Positions 50,505-59,143 of a stretch of DNA of 64,000 nucleotides are shown here, in pieces. Position 1 is the stretch's first letter, and each line of letters starts with the position of its first letter. The notes beneath the pieces are model-generated. The model saw nothing but the letters and a program-made list of their open reading frames with translations, searched no databases and was not told where the DNA came from. The translations under genes and the position numbers were made by a program. The stretch comes from Bradyrhizobium sp. CB2312 (GTDB taxonomy: Bacteria; Pseudomonadota; Alphaproteobacteria; Rhizobiales; Xanthobacteraceae): NCBI RefSeq assembly GCF_029714425.1, contig NZ_CP121668.1, positions 1,261,501-1,325,500 on the forward strand. The letters run 5' to 3'.

Positions 50505-51335
50505 TCAGCGCTCTGGCTTGCTGTCCGATTGAGGTCGATGTCCAAGCGCCGTCCGCAAGGCCACGGCAAAGAGAATGGCTGCGACTGGCCAATGGAACCA
50601 GATCTTATGGCCAGTGAAGAGATTGATCAGAATCAGGAAGACCGACACCGTGAGTGCCGCTGCAACCGGCCGGGGCAGCTTTCTGAGCCAATCCGTGACG
50701 ACATTCGTCGACGATGGTGGCGCGCGCCTGTCTTCCATTCGCGGAGCACGCGCTCTCTCCGAGGGCGTTGCGTTTCCCTTGATCGGGAAGCTCCCTTGCC
50801 CGGCGGTCCCGCCGCCAAGGGTCAGCCGATAGCTGGTCATGGGAGCAATGTTCTTCATGGGGCGCTGGCCGAGACAGTCGAAGCCAACGGATAATTTGTT
50901 GTGCACCTGATCGTAGACGGAGCTCGAGATCACGACGCCGCCGGGGTCAGCGAGTTCTTGCAGCCGCGATGCGATATTGACCCCGTCGCCATAGATGTCG
51001 GAACCATCGACCATCACGTCGCCGAGGTTGATGCCGATGCGAAACTGCATCGGGTTCGCCTGAGGCGCGTCCGAACCTTGACTGGAAATTTCCTGCTGAA
51101 TCTCGACCGCGCATTGAACGGCCTCGACGACGCTGGCGAACTCGGCGATCACGGCATCGCCCCAGGTATTCACGATGCGGCCGTCATGACGCTCGACCAG
51201 TCGCGCAATGGCGGTGCGGTAGCGGCGGAGCGTCTCCAACGTTCCGGTCTCGTCCGCTTCCATGAGACGAGAATAGCCGTACACGTCAGCGCACAGCACG
51301 GTTGTCAGTCGTCGTTTCACCTTGTCGTCGGTCAT
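50505..51335 (-). CDS. Class III adenylate/guanylate cyclase with two C-terminal membrane spans
   Basis: A 276-residue protein. The catalytic cyclase domain occupies roughly residues 8-180. The first metal aspartate is in VLCADVYGYSRLM, the second in NTWGDAVIAEF, and the dimer-edge motif is GDGVNIASRLQ. A linker and two hydrophobic segments (PVAAALTVSVFLILINLF; WPVAAILFAVALRTAL) follow at the C-terminus, an unusual place for the anchor. It probably makes cAMP at the inner membrane. Start at 51335 (MTDDKVKRRLTTVLC) gives a standard N-terminus; an ATG 16 codons upstream is also possible. Confidence 0.88.
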   Translation of the reverse strand: MTDDKVKRRLTTVLCADVYGYSRLMEADETGTLETLRRYRTAIARLVERHDGRIVNTWGDAVIAEFASVVEAVQCAVEIQQEISSQGSDAPQANPMQFRIGINLGDVMVDGSDIYGDGVNIASRLQELADPGGVVISSSVYDQVHNKLSVGFDCLGQRPMKNIAPMTSYRLTLGGGTAGQGSFPIKGNATPSERARAPRMEDRRAPPSSTNVVTDWLRKLPRPVAAALTVSVFLILINLFTGHKIWFHWPVAAILFAVALRTALGHRPQSDSKPER

Positions 51336-51441
51336 CCTCAGTATGGTAGCCTTCCTGACGGACAAATGCATCAGGCATCGCATCCGGAGCCGCCTATCCC
51401 GAAACCGTCATAATCGTGCAACGTGGCACTCAGCCAAGGCC

Positions 51442-51545
51442 TAAAGCATGATCCGGAAAAGTGCGAAGCGGTTTTCCGGAAAGATCGTGCGCAAACAACA
51501 ACCTAAAGCGCGATGACGATTCATCCGAATCTCATCGCGCTTTAG
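51442..51545. repeat. Extragenic two-hairpin repeat (GCATGATCCGGAAAAG family)
   Basis: TAAAGCATGATCCGGAAAAG is opposed by TTTTCCGGAAAGATCGTGC, followed by TAAAGCGCGATGA/TCATCGCGCTTTA. It lies between the cyclase gene and the nitronate monooxygenase gene. Confidence 0.88.
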
Positions 51546-51618
51546 ACACGAGCTTGGTCTGGGTCCGCCGTCGCCTCGATGGACGGTGCGAAACGTTTCG
51601 GCCCTCCGGCGGCGCCCA

Positions 51619-52698
51619 TCAGCCGCCCCCAAACCTGGTGGCTTCCCGCACCAGGATGTCGATCAGCATTTTGGCAGGCATTTCCCGCACAAGCGCGGCT
51701 GCCTGCCCTGACCAGAGTGGCATGAAGTCGGCGCTCCCATTCGGCTCCGCCGCAGCACGCAGCGGCGGCAGCTCGCCCATCGGCAGTGGAAAGTCCGGTG
51801 CCGCGTCCGACCAGGGACCGATCTCGGCGGCAAGGCGATTGACAAGAACTCTCGCCGGTCGTCCGGAGAACACGTTTGTCACGACAGTCCGGTTTGCCCG
51901 CGCATTCCGCAGCGCCTCGCGATGGAGCGGGGGTGTCGCCGTCTCGGTACAAAGCAGAAATGCAGTCCCGATCTGCGCGCCGGCGGCTCCGAGCGCGAAC
52001 GCCGCCGCGATCCCTCGCCCATCCGCGATTCCGCCTGCAGCGATCACGGGCACGCCGACGGCGTCGGCCACCTGGGGCACCAGGGCAAATGTACCGGCCT
52101 GCGAGGCGATCGCGCGCTTGCGATCGGAATCGAGGAATATGCCGCGATGCCCTCCGGCATCATATCCCTGCGCGATGATCGCATCAGCGCCATGCTTTTC
52201 GAGCCAGCATGCTTCGTCGACCGTCGTCGCGGATGAAATCACCTTGCAGCCTGCGGCCTTGACCCGATCGACCAGCCTGGGCTCGGGCAAGCCGAAATGA
52301 AAGCTCACCACCTCCGGCCTGACATCCTCGACCACGGCGCACGCCGCCTCGCCGAAGGGAGCGAGATCGAGGCGCGGTGTCACCGTTGCAGGGTCGATGC
52401 CGAGTTCGCGATAATAGGACGCAAGCTTCTCGTGCCAGGCTCGCTCGCGAGCGGCGTCCGCTTTCGCCGGATCGTGGCAGAAGAAATTGAGGTTGATCGG
52501 TTTCGTCGTCAGTCGTCGGAGCTCCGCGACATTCTTCAAAACGAGTTCCGGGGCCATGATCGCGCAACCGATCGAGCCGAGGCCGCCGGCATTGGACACC
52601 GCGGCCGCAAGTTCGACCGTGCAAAATCCGGCCATCGGCGCCAGCACGATGGGATGGTCGATCCCAAATAGTTCAACGACACGTCGGTCGGACCACAT
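51619..52698 (-). CDS. Nitronate monooxygenase (2-nitropropane dioxygenase family)
   Basis: A 359-residue FMN TIM-barrel enzyme. It opens GIDHPIVLAPMAGFCTVELAAAVSNAGGLGSIG, has the catalytic-region VSFHFGLPEP, the GYDAGGHRG phosphate motif and VPVIAAGGIADGRG with the second phosphate loop. It oxidises alkyl nitronates to carbonyl compounds and nitrite or nitrate. The start at 52698 is set by TAGGAGG nine bases before it. It is 10 bp downstream of an SDR gene whose own promoter may serve both. Confidence 0.9.
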   Translation of the reverse strand: MWSDRRVVELFGIDHPIVLAPMAGFCTVELAAAVSNAGGLGSIGCAIMAPELVLKNVAELRRLTTKPINLNFFCHDPAKADAARERAWHEKLASYYRELGIDPATVTPRLDLAPFGEAACAVVEDVRPEVVSFHFGLPEPRLVDRVKAAGCKVISSATTVDEACWLEKHGADAIIAQGYDAGGHRGIFLDSDRKRAIASQAGTFALVPQVADAVGVPVIAAGGIADGRGIAAAFALGAAGAQIGTAFLLCTETATPPLHREALRNARANRTVVTNVFSGRPARVLVNRLAAEIGPWSDAAPDFPLPMGELPPLRAAAEPNGSADFMPLWSGQAAALVREMPAKMLIDILVREATRFGGG

Positions 52699-52708
52699 TG
52701 CACACCTC

Positions 52709-53422
52709 CTACCAGCGACCAGCGGACGCGCCGCCGTCGACATGCATGACCTCGCCGGTGACAAAGGCCGCTCGCTCCAGATACATCACGGCATCGACGA
52801 CCTCCCGTGTTTCGCCCATGCGGCCCATTGGCTGCAGGCTCGCGAGGAAGCCAAGCGCTTCCGGCGCGTGCATCGGGGTCGCGATCGCACCCGGAGAAAC
52901 GGCGTTCACGCGGATATTCCGGCTTGCGTACTCGATCGCGAGCGAGCGGGTGATCGCGTTGAGCCCGCCTTTGGTCAGTGCCGCGAGCGCCGCTGCCAGC
53001 GAGGCCATCGGCTGCTCGGCGATCGTGGCCGTGATGTTGACGATGTGACCCGAGCCCGCGAGCAGCATCCTCGCCGCCGCCCGCTGCGTCAGGTGGAAGA
53101 AGCCCGCGAGATTGACCCCGACCATCGTGGCAAAGTCGGCTTCGGAATACTCCGTAAAGGGTTTTGCAATGAAAAGGCCGGCGTTGTTGATGAGCGTATC
53201 GATCCGTCCGAAGCGTTCGATGGCCAGTCCCACGATGCGATCGGCGGTTCTTGCGCTGGTTATGTCGCCCTCGACCGCAAGAGTCGACGGATCTTCGCTC
53301 TTTGCAATCGAACGGGAGGTGGCAACGACGTGATAGCCGATGTCGCGATAGGCCCCGAGCAACGCCGCGCCAATGCCTCGCGATGCCCCGGTGATGACGG
53401 CAACTTTCCGTTCGGATGTCAT
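52709..53422 (-). CDS. SDR-family protein lacking the catalytic tyrosine
   Basis: A 237-residue SDR with an intact cofactor site (TGASRGIG at 11-18, INNAG after strand 4) and the usual SPGAIATPM and HVDGGASAG segments. In the Y-x3-K motif the tyrosine position is Ala147 (AALTK), while Lys151 is kept, and the serine position reads NITAT. Ordinary hydride transfer chemistry is therefore doubtful. It may bind NAD(P) as a regulator, or use another acid. ATG at 53422 with AAGGAG upstream is clear. It lies between an AraC gene upstream and nitronate monooxygenase downstream, on one strand. Confidence 0.88.
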   Translation of the reverse strand: MTSERKVAVITGASRGIGAALLGAYRDIGYHVVATSRSIAKSEDPSTLAVEGDITSARTADRIVGLAIERFGRIDTLINNAGLFIAKPFTEYSEADFATMVGVNLAGFFHLTQRAAARMLLAGSGHIVNITATIAEQPMASLAAALAALTKGGLNAITRSLAIEYASRNIRVNAVSPGAIATPMHAPEALGFLASLQPMGRMGETREVVDAVMYLERAAFVTGEVMHVDGGASAGRW

Positions 53423-53558
53423 ATTCGCTCCTTCACGCAATCAGTGTGCGGATGAGCGAACAGTTACCTTGATCGAGGTCGCGCGCCTGTGCATCGCCTG
53501 CTCAGCTATTGTCATTTCCTGCTGTCGGCGGCAGCAGATCATTACATCCGTAACGAAG

Positions 53559-54500
53559 TCAGGCCAGCAGGCTGCGCCGATATTGCGCCGGCGTCTGGCC
53601 GGTGGCGCGCCGGAATGCACGGGTGAAATTGGCCTGACACGAAAACCTGAGCGTGAGCGCGATGTCGACCAGGGCCCGGTCGGCGTCGCAGAGCAGATCC
53701 TTGGCGCGTTCGAGGCGCCTTGCACTGACATGCCGATGCGGCGATTCGCCGAAGGCGGTCTTGAACGCGCGCGAGAAATGAAATTCGCTCAGGCAGGCAA
53801 CCGAGGCCAGCCGCGCCACCGTCAGATCGCTTTCCAGATTGGCTTCGATATAGTCAAGCACGCGCGCCAGTCTGCGCCGGTCGAGCCCCTCCCTTGAAGC
53901 GGGGTTGGCCAGGTCGGACGGCGACGCACCGGCATGGTTCTGGATCAATCTTGCCACCAGACTCAACGCCAGGGTTTCGGCGAGCAGCCTGCCCGCGGAA
54001 GTCTCGTGTTCCAGTTCGGACATGATGGCGTAGGCGATCTCGGCAAGCAGCGGATCGTGGAAACCACCCTCGCGATGGAGTGACCTGATCGCCGTCGTGT
54101 TGAACCCGTCCCCAAAATGGTCCGACGAGAACCGACTGGGAGGAAGGTAGAGATGCAGTATCGCTGGCACCGGCTCGGACATGTCGATCAGGCCTTCCTG
54201 CACGCCGGCCGGACGCAGCCAGATCGTTCCGCGTTCGGACACGGTCGAATCGATGACCCCGTCCAGCCGTCGCGTGATGACGGACCGACTGCCGCGGACA
54301 TCGATGCAGACCTCGGCATCCGGCTGCGGCTTGTTCCAGGTGACCGTACCGCTGTGGCTGCGAAGCTCCGCCGCGAGATTCGACCAACCCCGCGTGGCCG
54401 ATGAGGCCAGCAGCCCGGCGACGCCGTATTTGTTGAAGCTGCGTTTGCCCGGCGGCGTCGGCTGAGGTGCCAATTCCTGATTTCCACCAGATGAATTCAC
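53559..54500 (-). CDS. AraC-family transcriptional regulator
   Basis: A 313-residue regulator. The C-terminal AraC double helix-turn-helix covers about 205-310 (LTVARLASVACLSEFHFSRAFKTAFGESPHRHVSARRLERAK, then ALTLRFSCQANFTRAFRRATGQTPAQYRR), and a degenerate sensor domain lies in the first 190 residues. The GTG at 54500 (VNSSGGNQELAPQ) is the most upstream credible start. A further in-frame extension is arginine-rich and not protein-like. It precedes the SDR and nitronate monooxygenase genes on the same strand (136-bp gap) and may control them. Confidence 0.82.
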   Translation of the reverse strand: MNSSGGNQELAPQPTPPGKRSFNKYGVAGLLASSATRGWSNLAAELRSHSGTVTWNKPQPDAEVCIDVRGSRSVITRRLDGVIDSTVSERGTIWLRPAGVQEGLIDMSEPVPAILHLYLPPSRFSSDHFGDGFNTTAIRSLHREGGFHDPLLAEIAYAIMSELEHETSAGRLLAETLALSLVARLIQNHAGASPSDLANPASREGLDRRRLARVLDYIEANLESDLTVARLASVACLSEFHFSRAFKTAFGESPHRHVSARRLERAKDLLCDADRALVDIALTLRFSCQANFTRAFRRATGQTPAQYRRSLLA

Positions 54501-54652
54501 GCGGATGCTACCCTGGAAACATGCCCTGCCAGCTCGATGGCTTTGATGTGGTCGGCCGCGAGGCGGACCGCAATTCCCGCCGGCCCCCATCACGCATCTG
54601 CGATCAAGGCGGCGTGAGCCGCCCGGTTCCGCCATCGCGTATCGACGCCTCC

Positions 54653-55120
54653 CTAAGGCCTGACCTCGCAAACGTCGATCCACTCGGCGCCGACGAGCTC
54701 CGCCATGCGGTCCGGCGCGATGCGCACGGCGCTGTGGGTCGAGCCGGCGGCCGGCACCACGACATCGAACGCCTTCAGCGAGACGTCGCAATAGACCGGC
54801 AGCGGTGATTTCAGCCCGAACGGGCAGACGCCGCCGACCTCATGGCCGGTGATGTCGGCGACCTCTTCCAGCCCCAGCATCTTCGGCTTGCCGCCGAACT
54901 GCGTCTTGACCTTCTTGTTGTCCATCCGTGAGGTGCCGGCCGCGACGATCAGGATCACGCGTTCGCCGACGCGCAAGGACAGCGTCTTGGCGATCATACC
55001 CGGCTCGACACCATAGGCCTCGGCGGCCAGCGTCACGGTCGCGGAGCTGATCGGGGATTCGATGACGGAGATGTCGGGGGCTTTGTCGGCGAAGAAGGCG
55101 CGAACGGATTCCAGGCTCAT
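54653..55120 (-). CDS. YbaK/EbsC-family aminoacyl-tRNA deacylase
   Basis: A 155-residue YbaK fold protein. The catalytic lysine region is MIAKTLSLRVG, and the GHEVGGVCPFGLKSPLPVYCD motif marks the Cys-tRNA(Pro)/Ala-tRNA(Pro) editing family. It hydrolyses mischarged tRNA in trans. ATG at 55120 is the natural start; the longer frame upstream belongs to the adjoining HAD gene's other frame. It follows the HAD gene by 38 bp on the same strand. Confidence 0.9.
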   Translation of the reverse strand: MSLESVRAFFADKAPDISVIESPISSATVTLAAEAYGVEPGMIAKTLSLRVGERVILIVAAGTSRMDNKKVKTQFGGKPKMLGLEEVADITGHEVGGVCPFGLKSPLPVYCDVSLKAFDVVVPAAGSTHSAVRIAPDRMAELVGAEWIDVCEVRP

Positions 55121-55158
55121 TCCAGTCTCACGGGCGGGCGGCGATACCTGGGTGACCC

Positions 55159-55890
55159 CTAGATGATCCCTGGCAGCTCGGACAGCGCGCGGACGCGGTG
55201 GTCCGGCGCGAAGCCAAGCTCGTCCATCTGGGTGCGGATCGCCTTGAACATCGTCAGCGGTGCCACGAGTTCGTTCTCGACGCAAGCCAGCGCCATCGCC
55301 TCGGGCGTGACGCGCTCGATCCAGGCGACGTTCAGTCCGAACGACTTTGCCCCGGCGACGTCCCAGGGATTGGAGGAGACGAACAGCACCTCGTTCGGGG
55401 CGGTGCCCAGCGCCTCACCGATCAGCTCATAGGCCTCAGGGCTCGGCTTGAAGACCTTCTTCGCATCGACACTGATGGTGGCATCGAGCAGGCCGTCGAG
55501 GTTGGTGTTGCGCACCAGCGTGTTGAGCATGTCCGGGCTGCCATTGGAGAGGATGGCGAGTTTTCGCGGCTTGAGCGCGGCGAGTGCTGCCGCCGCATCC
55601 GGATAGAGATCGAGATGCAGGTACTTCTCGATCACGCGCTCGAATGCGTCGTTCTCGTAATCAAGCCTGAGCGCGCGCAGCGCATAGGCCAGCGAGTCGC
55701 GGGTGACGGCGGCAAAATCCTGGTAGCGCCGCATCAGCGAGCGCAGCCAGGAGTATTCGAGCTGCTTGATGCGCCAGACCTGCGTGATGATCTCGCCGTA
55801 GCCGGGAAACGCATCCTCGGTGATCTCCGCGACCGACTGGATGTCGTAGAGCGTTCCGTAGGCGTCGAACACGACGGCTTTGATGGGCAT
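55159..55890 (-). CDS. Haloacid dehalogenase-like hydrolase (type II family)
   Basis: A 243-residue HAD enzyme. The nucleophile is D9 in VFDAYGTLYD, the second-motif serine is in LAILSNGSPD, the lysine in DAKKVFKPSPEAY, and the loop IV acids in SSNPWDVAGAKSFG. The SSNPWD pattern and overall length match type II (S)-2-haloacid dehalogenases, which release halide from 2-chloro acids. Phosphatase activity remains possible. It is upstream of the YbaK gene on the same strand. Confidence 0.9.
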   Translation of the reverse strand: MPIKAVVFDAYGTLYDIQSVAEITEDAFPGYGEIITQVWRIKQLEYSWLRSLMRRYQDFAAVTRDSLAYALRALRLDYENDAFERVIEKYLHLDLYPDAAAALAALKPRKLAILSNGSPDMLNTLVRNTNLDGLLDATISVDAKKVFKPSPEAYELIGEALGTAPNEVLFVSSNPWDVAGAKSFGLNVAWIERVTPEAMALACVENELVAPLTMFKAIRTQMDELGFAPDHRVRALSELPGII

Positions 55891-56309
55891 TGGCTGTCCT
55901 TCCCGGCAGTTGCGGTCACAAGAGGTCCGCTTGGGGGAGTGCGCATAATCGTGAGCCTACCAAAGCAGAACGGAAGTCTGCCACTGCAGGCGTGATCGGC
56001 AGCTAGCGCACCCCTGAGCAGACTCTGAGGACGCCGATACAGCGGAACCGCCATCACGATGATCGGTACTGTGGTGCGGATACGGCTTGCAGCTCAACTG
56101 ACATGGCGTTCGCTTACAAAGCAAACAGACGGAAAGATCGGTTTCGAAGTTGGTCAGCATCGCTGTCCAGTGCGTCTTCGCCGCAACAGCCAGTGAGAAA
56201 TGCGATCCGTCCAGCCTCACGCCTTTGTTGTGGCGAATCCAAAAGATAAATCGATGCAGGATTGGGGCCGGGCTGAACACGATGTGTGGTTGGATCGATT
56301 GGGGGAACC
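55891..56309. other. Intergenic region upstream of the lytic transglycosylase gene
   Basis: This 419-bp stretch separates the divergent HAD and transglycosylase genes. It is lower in GC than its neighbours and has scattered half-dyads but no credible gene, tRNA or long palindrome. The segment 55920-55985 (AGAGGTCCGCTT ... AACGGAAGTCTGCCACTG) looks like a decayed repeat. Confidence 0.5.
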
Positions 56310-57392
56310 GTGGCCGCGCGGCTGGCGACGTTGAAGATTTGGCAAGCAAGCTGTATCGCCGGCGCGCTGACAGCGACTTCGCTTGCCGCGCTTGGTCAAC
56401 TTGCGGTACCGCGCCCAAGCACCGCAACGCCGAATGTAAGAGTGGCTGATGCCTTCAGCGGCATCCCGCTGAATGTGACGACGGTCCTGACAAATGCCGG
56501 CGCCGCGTTTCCGGCCCCGGCCATCGAAACGAAATTTGATACAGGATTGTCGGCTAATGCGATTGTTGCGGCGGGATTCAGCGCCGCGGCGCGGGACTCG
56601 GTGCCGCCGTCCGATGTATCCACTTCTCCAGAGCCAAGGTTGCAGGTCGCCAGCCTTGAGGCAACATCGCCCGAGAACTCGGCAAAGCTACAGCAGGACG
56701 GTCCGCCCGTTGCTTCGCCCAATCCGGCCGAAGGCAAACCGTCGTATCTCAAATACTACGTCTACTCGGAAATTCCGCCGCCGGAGAAACCCGCGAAGAT
56801 CGCCTTGTCGGCGTTGCGCGACGTTCCGCTCGGAACGCCCGTCCAGGAGATCGAACGTGCAGCCGAAGCGTTCGGTGTCGATGTCAACTTCATGAAGGCG
56901 GTCGCCAAAATCGAATCCGATTTCAATCCCAGGCAACGCACCGGCTCCTATATCGGCCTGTTCCAGCTGAGCAAGTTTGAGTTCGGCAAATACGGATCGG
57001 GCGACATTCTCAATCCTCGCGACAATGCTATAAGTGCGGCCTACAAGTTTCTCAGCGAGGCTGCGCTATTCGAAATCATGACGCAGAAGAAGCCGACCCT
57101 TTCCGACCTCTACCTGATCCACCAGCAGGGCTGGGAAGGAGCCGCCCAACACATCAGCCGTCCGCAGCGGATTGCCTGGAAGTCGATGTGCGCAACCCGG
57201 GAGGGCTCGGAGAAGGGCGAGCGATGGTGCAAGCGCGCTATCTGGGGGAACACGCTGCCTGCGGTCAAACGCGAATGGAAGTCGGTCGATAGTCTCACCT
57301 CGGGTGCGTTCGTGGCGATGTGGCGGGACCGCGTCGACACGCTCTATGCCCGCTATCCTATGCTAACTGCGGCGGCCGAACGCGCGAGATGA
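56310..57392 (+). CDS. Secreted lytic transglycosylase-domain protein
   Basis: A 360-residue protein with a signal-like N-terminus (ARLATLKIWQASCIAGALTATSLAAL), a low-complexity linker of 120 residues and a SLT/goose-lysozyme-like domain. The catalytic glutamate is in VAKIESDFNPRQRTGSYIGLFQLSKFEF near residue 206, and the domain runs to YLIHQQGWEGAAQHI. It should cleave peptidoglycan. The GTG at 56310 (GGGGGA upstream) is preferred over a GTG eight codons earlier. The surrounding DNA is less GC-rich than average, hinting at later acquisition. A role in envelope assembly or secretion systems is possible. Confidence 0.82.
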   Translation: MAARLATLKIWQASCIAGALTATSLAALGQLAVPRPSTATPNVRVADAFSGIPLNVTTVLTNAGAAFPAPAIETKFDTGLSANAIVAAGFSAAARDSVPPSDVSTSPEPRLQVASLEATSPENSAKLQQDGPPVASPNPAEGKPSYLKYYVYSEIPPPEKPAKIALSALRDVPLGTPVQEIERAAEAFGVDVNFMKAVAKIESDFNPRQRTGSYIGLFQLSKFEFGKYGSGDILNPRDNAISAAYKFLSEAALFEIMTQKKPTLSDLYLIHQQGWEGAAQHISRPQRIAWKSMCATREGSEKGERWCKRAIWGNTLPAVKREWKSVDSLTSGAFVAMWRDRVDTLYARYPMLTAAAERAR

Positions 57393-57667
57393 ACAGCTGG
57401 CGACTGCCCACACGCACACCTCTGGGGCCACATTCGTTTCGTCGAGATGTTGTGTCGGCAATCTAGTTTTCGGCGCCGGGTCAGTTTGCGCTCCGCTTCG
57501 AGACTGGGTGGTTGTTCGGCTCCGGCGGCCGGATTGACCCAACACCTCGACCAGTGCCGCTCCGCGGCGCAATCACGCCCGCTTCTGGCCCGAGCCGGAC
57601 TCAGCACGAGCTGCGCCAACGCGCTGCTGTCAGGGCGGAGCAGACCCCGGACGAAGAGCAGCGCGAG

Positions 57668-58114
57668 CTAGACAGTCTGTGGATGTCCCCGCCGCGTCCA
57701 GGTCTCCCGCTCGGCGAAGACCCGGCTGACCTCAGCCATGTGCTCGGTGCCCCACGTGCAGAGCGGCACCAGCGCTTGGGCCAGGCTGTGGCCCAGAGGC
57801 GTGAGGCTGTAGTCCACCCGCGGCGGCACTTCCTTGTAGTCGGTTCGCTTCACGAGACCATCGGACTCCAGCTCCTTGAGCTGCTGGATCAGCATCTTGT
57901 CGCTGACGTCGCGCACGGACCGCCGAAGCTCGCCGTAGCGGGTCGGACCGCCCTGCGCGACGAAGTACAGGATCAGCGGCTTCCACTTGCCGGCGATGAC
58001 CCGCAGGGTTGCGTCGAGGCCGCACGTGAAGCCGGGCAAGGTCGGCGTGCAACCCTGGACGGGTGATTGAGGCGGCGCGGGCGGCAAATTTTGCTTTGAA
58101 TGATCTGACGACAT
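57668..58114 (-). CDS. HxlR-family transcriptional regulator
   Basis: A 148-residue winged-helix regulator with CGLDATLRVIAGKWKPLILYFVAQ (the HxlR signature), a recognition helix in VSDKMLIQQLKELESDGLV, and the wing KEVPPRVDYSLTPLG. HxlR proteins often sense quinones, aldehydes or oxidants through a conserved cysteine; C32 is at the usual position. Start 58114 is chosen because an operator-like dyad (58122-58143) covers the alternative ATG at 58141; no Shine-Dalgarno sequence is visible for either. It is divergent from the SDR gene. Confidence 0.85.
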   Translation of the reverse strand: MSSDHSKQNLPPAPPQSPVQGCTPTLPGFTCGLDATLRVIAGKWKPLILYFVAQGGPTRYGELRRSVRDVSDKMLIQQLKELESDGLVKRTDYKEVPPRVDYSLTPLGHSLAQALVPLCTWGTEHMAEVSRVFAERETWTRRGHPQTV

Positions 58115-58121
58115 TTTTTGG

Positions 58122-58143
58122 GTACTTACCAAAAGGTGCATAC
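58122..58143. promoter_or_regulatory. Putative HxlR operator
   Basis: GTA-CTT-ACC-AAAA-GGT-GCA-TAC is an interrupted dyad with perfect outer GTA/TAC and inner ACC/GGT arms. It lies between the divergent HxlR and SDR genes and is the type of site HxlR proteins bind. Confidence 0.55.
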
Positions 58144-58200
58144 TTGTCGATAGGTGGGTAGGCCGCCAGCTCAGTGCAACCTCAATGAAGGGAGCACATC

Positions 58201-58935
58201 ATGAGCAGACTACACGGCAAGACGGCAGTGGTGACCGGCGGCGGAACCGGCATCGGATTTGGAGCGGCGAAACGGTTCGTCGACGAAGGCGCGTTCGTCT
58301 ATCTCTTCGGGCGGCGGCAGGAGCCGCTCGATGCCGCCGTTGCGCAACTGGGTCCCTCGGCGCGCGCCGTCAGGGGCTCGGTGACCGATCTGTCCGATCT
58401 CGACAGGCTGTATGCGGCGGTGAAAGCCGAACGGGGCGGGCTCGATATTCTGTTTGCCAACGCCGGGACCGGATCGTTCGCGCCGCTCGGCGAGATCACG
58501 GTCGAGCACTACGACCAGATCTTCGACGTCAACGTGAAGGGGCTGGTGTTCACGGTGCAGACGGCTCTGCCGCTGATGACGAAGGGGGCGTCGATCATCC
58601 TCACCGGTTCGAGCACGGGGGTGATGGGGACGCCGCAGTTCAGCATCTACAGTGCGACCAAGGCTGCGATCCGCAATCTGGCGCGCAGCTGGGCGCAGGA
58701 CCTGCGCGGCACCGGCATCCGCGTCAATGTGCTGTCCCCGGGGCCGACCAAGACGGAGCTGGCGCTGGAGGTCGTAGGCGAGGAAGCGTTCGATGCGCTC
58801 GGAAACTCTACGCCGATCGGGCGTGTGGGCGATCCCTCCGAAACAGGGGCGGTGGCCGCTTTCCTCGCATCCTCGGACAGCAGCTTCATGACGGGCGGCG
58901 AGGTCTTCGTTGATGGTGGCCTGGCGCAAGTCTGA
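58201..58935 (+). CDS. Short-chain dehydrogenase/reductase, HxlR-linked
   Basis: A 244-residue classical SDR. The cofactor loop is TGGGTGIG (12-19), with NAGTGSF after strand 4, serine in LTGSSTG and the Y-x3-K pair in SIYSATKAAIRN. An Arg-rich GRRQEPLDAAV after strand 2 suggests NADP(H). It is preceded by GAAGGGAG. Divergent arrangement with HxlR is a well-known regulator/oxidoreductase pairing. Substrate is probably a small carbonyl or quinone. Confidence 0.92.
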   Translation: MSRLHGKTAVVTGGGTGIGFGAAKRFVDEGAFVYLFGRRQEPLDAAVAQLGPSARAVRGSVTDLSDLDRLYAAVKAERGGLDILFANAGTGSFAPLGEITVEHYDQIFDVNVKGLVFTVQTALPLMTKGASIILTGSSTGVMGTPQFSIYSATKAAIRNLARSWAQDLRGTGIRVNVLSPGPTKTELALEVVGEEAFDALGNSTPIGRVGDPSETGAVAAFLASSDSSFMTGGEVFVDGGLAQV

Positions 58936-58947
58936 GGTTTCGTTCAC

Positions 58948-59123
58948 CTCTCCCGCTCATGTCCGCCGAAGCCTTTGGCGAAGGCAGATGCGGGAGAGGT
59001 CGGCGCGTCCCGGGCGATGCGAAGCATCGCCCCGCGCGCCGGTTGAGGGCTTTCTCCTCTTGGTGATTGTGCCATTGCGGAAACACCCTCTCCCCGACCC
59101 TCTCCCGCAAGCGGGAGAGGGAG
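58948..59123. repeat. Extragenic palindrome cluster (CTCTCCCGC...GCGGGAGAG family)
   Basis: CACCTCTCCCGC and GCGGGAGAGGT (58947-59000) form one hairpin around TCATGTCCGCCG, and CCTCTCCCGCAAGCGGGAGAGG (split here at the AA loop) forms another at 59098-59120. It fills the gap between the convergent SDR and amidohydrolase genes and is related to 2247 and 6501. Confidence 0.8.
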
Positions 59124-59143
59124 TGCGCCTCCGACGCTTTAGG

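Noticed and set aside
54501..54791. Extended N-terminus of the AraC regulator (extra 97 codons)
   Set aside because: The extension is arginine-rich, lacks any fold and makes the protein longer than the family norm; GTG at 54500 is better.
57447..57671. 74-codon open frame between the transglycosylase and HxlR genes
   Set aside because: No start signal, motif or plausible composition; other frames there are equally open.
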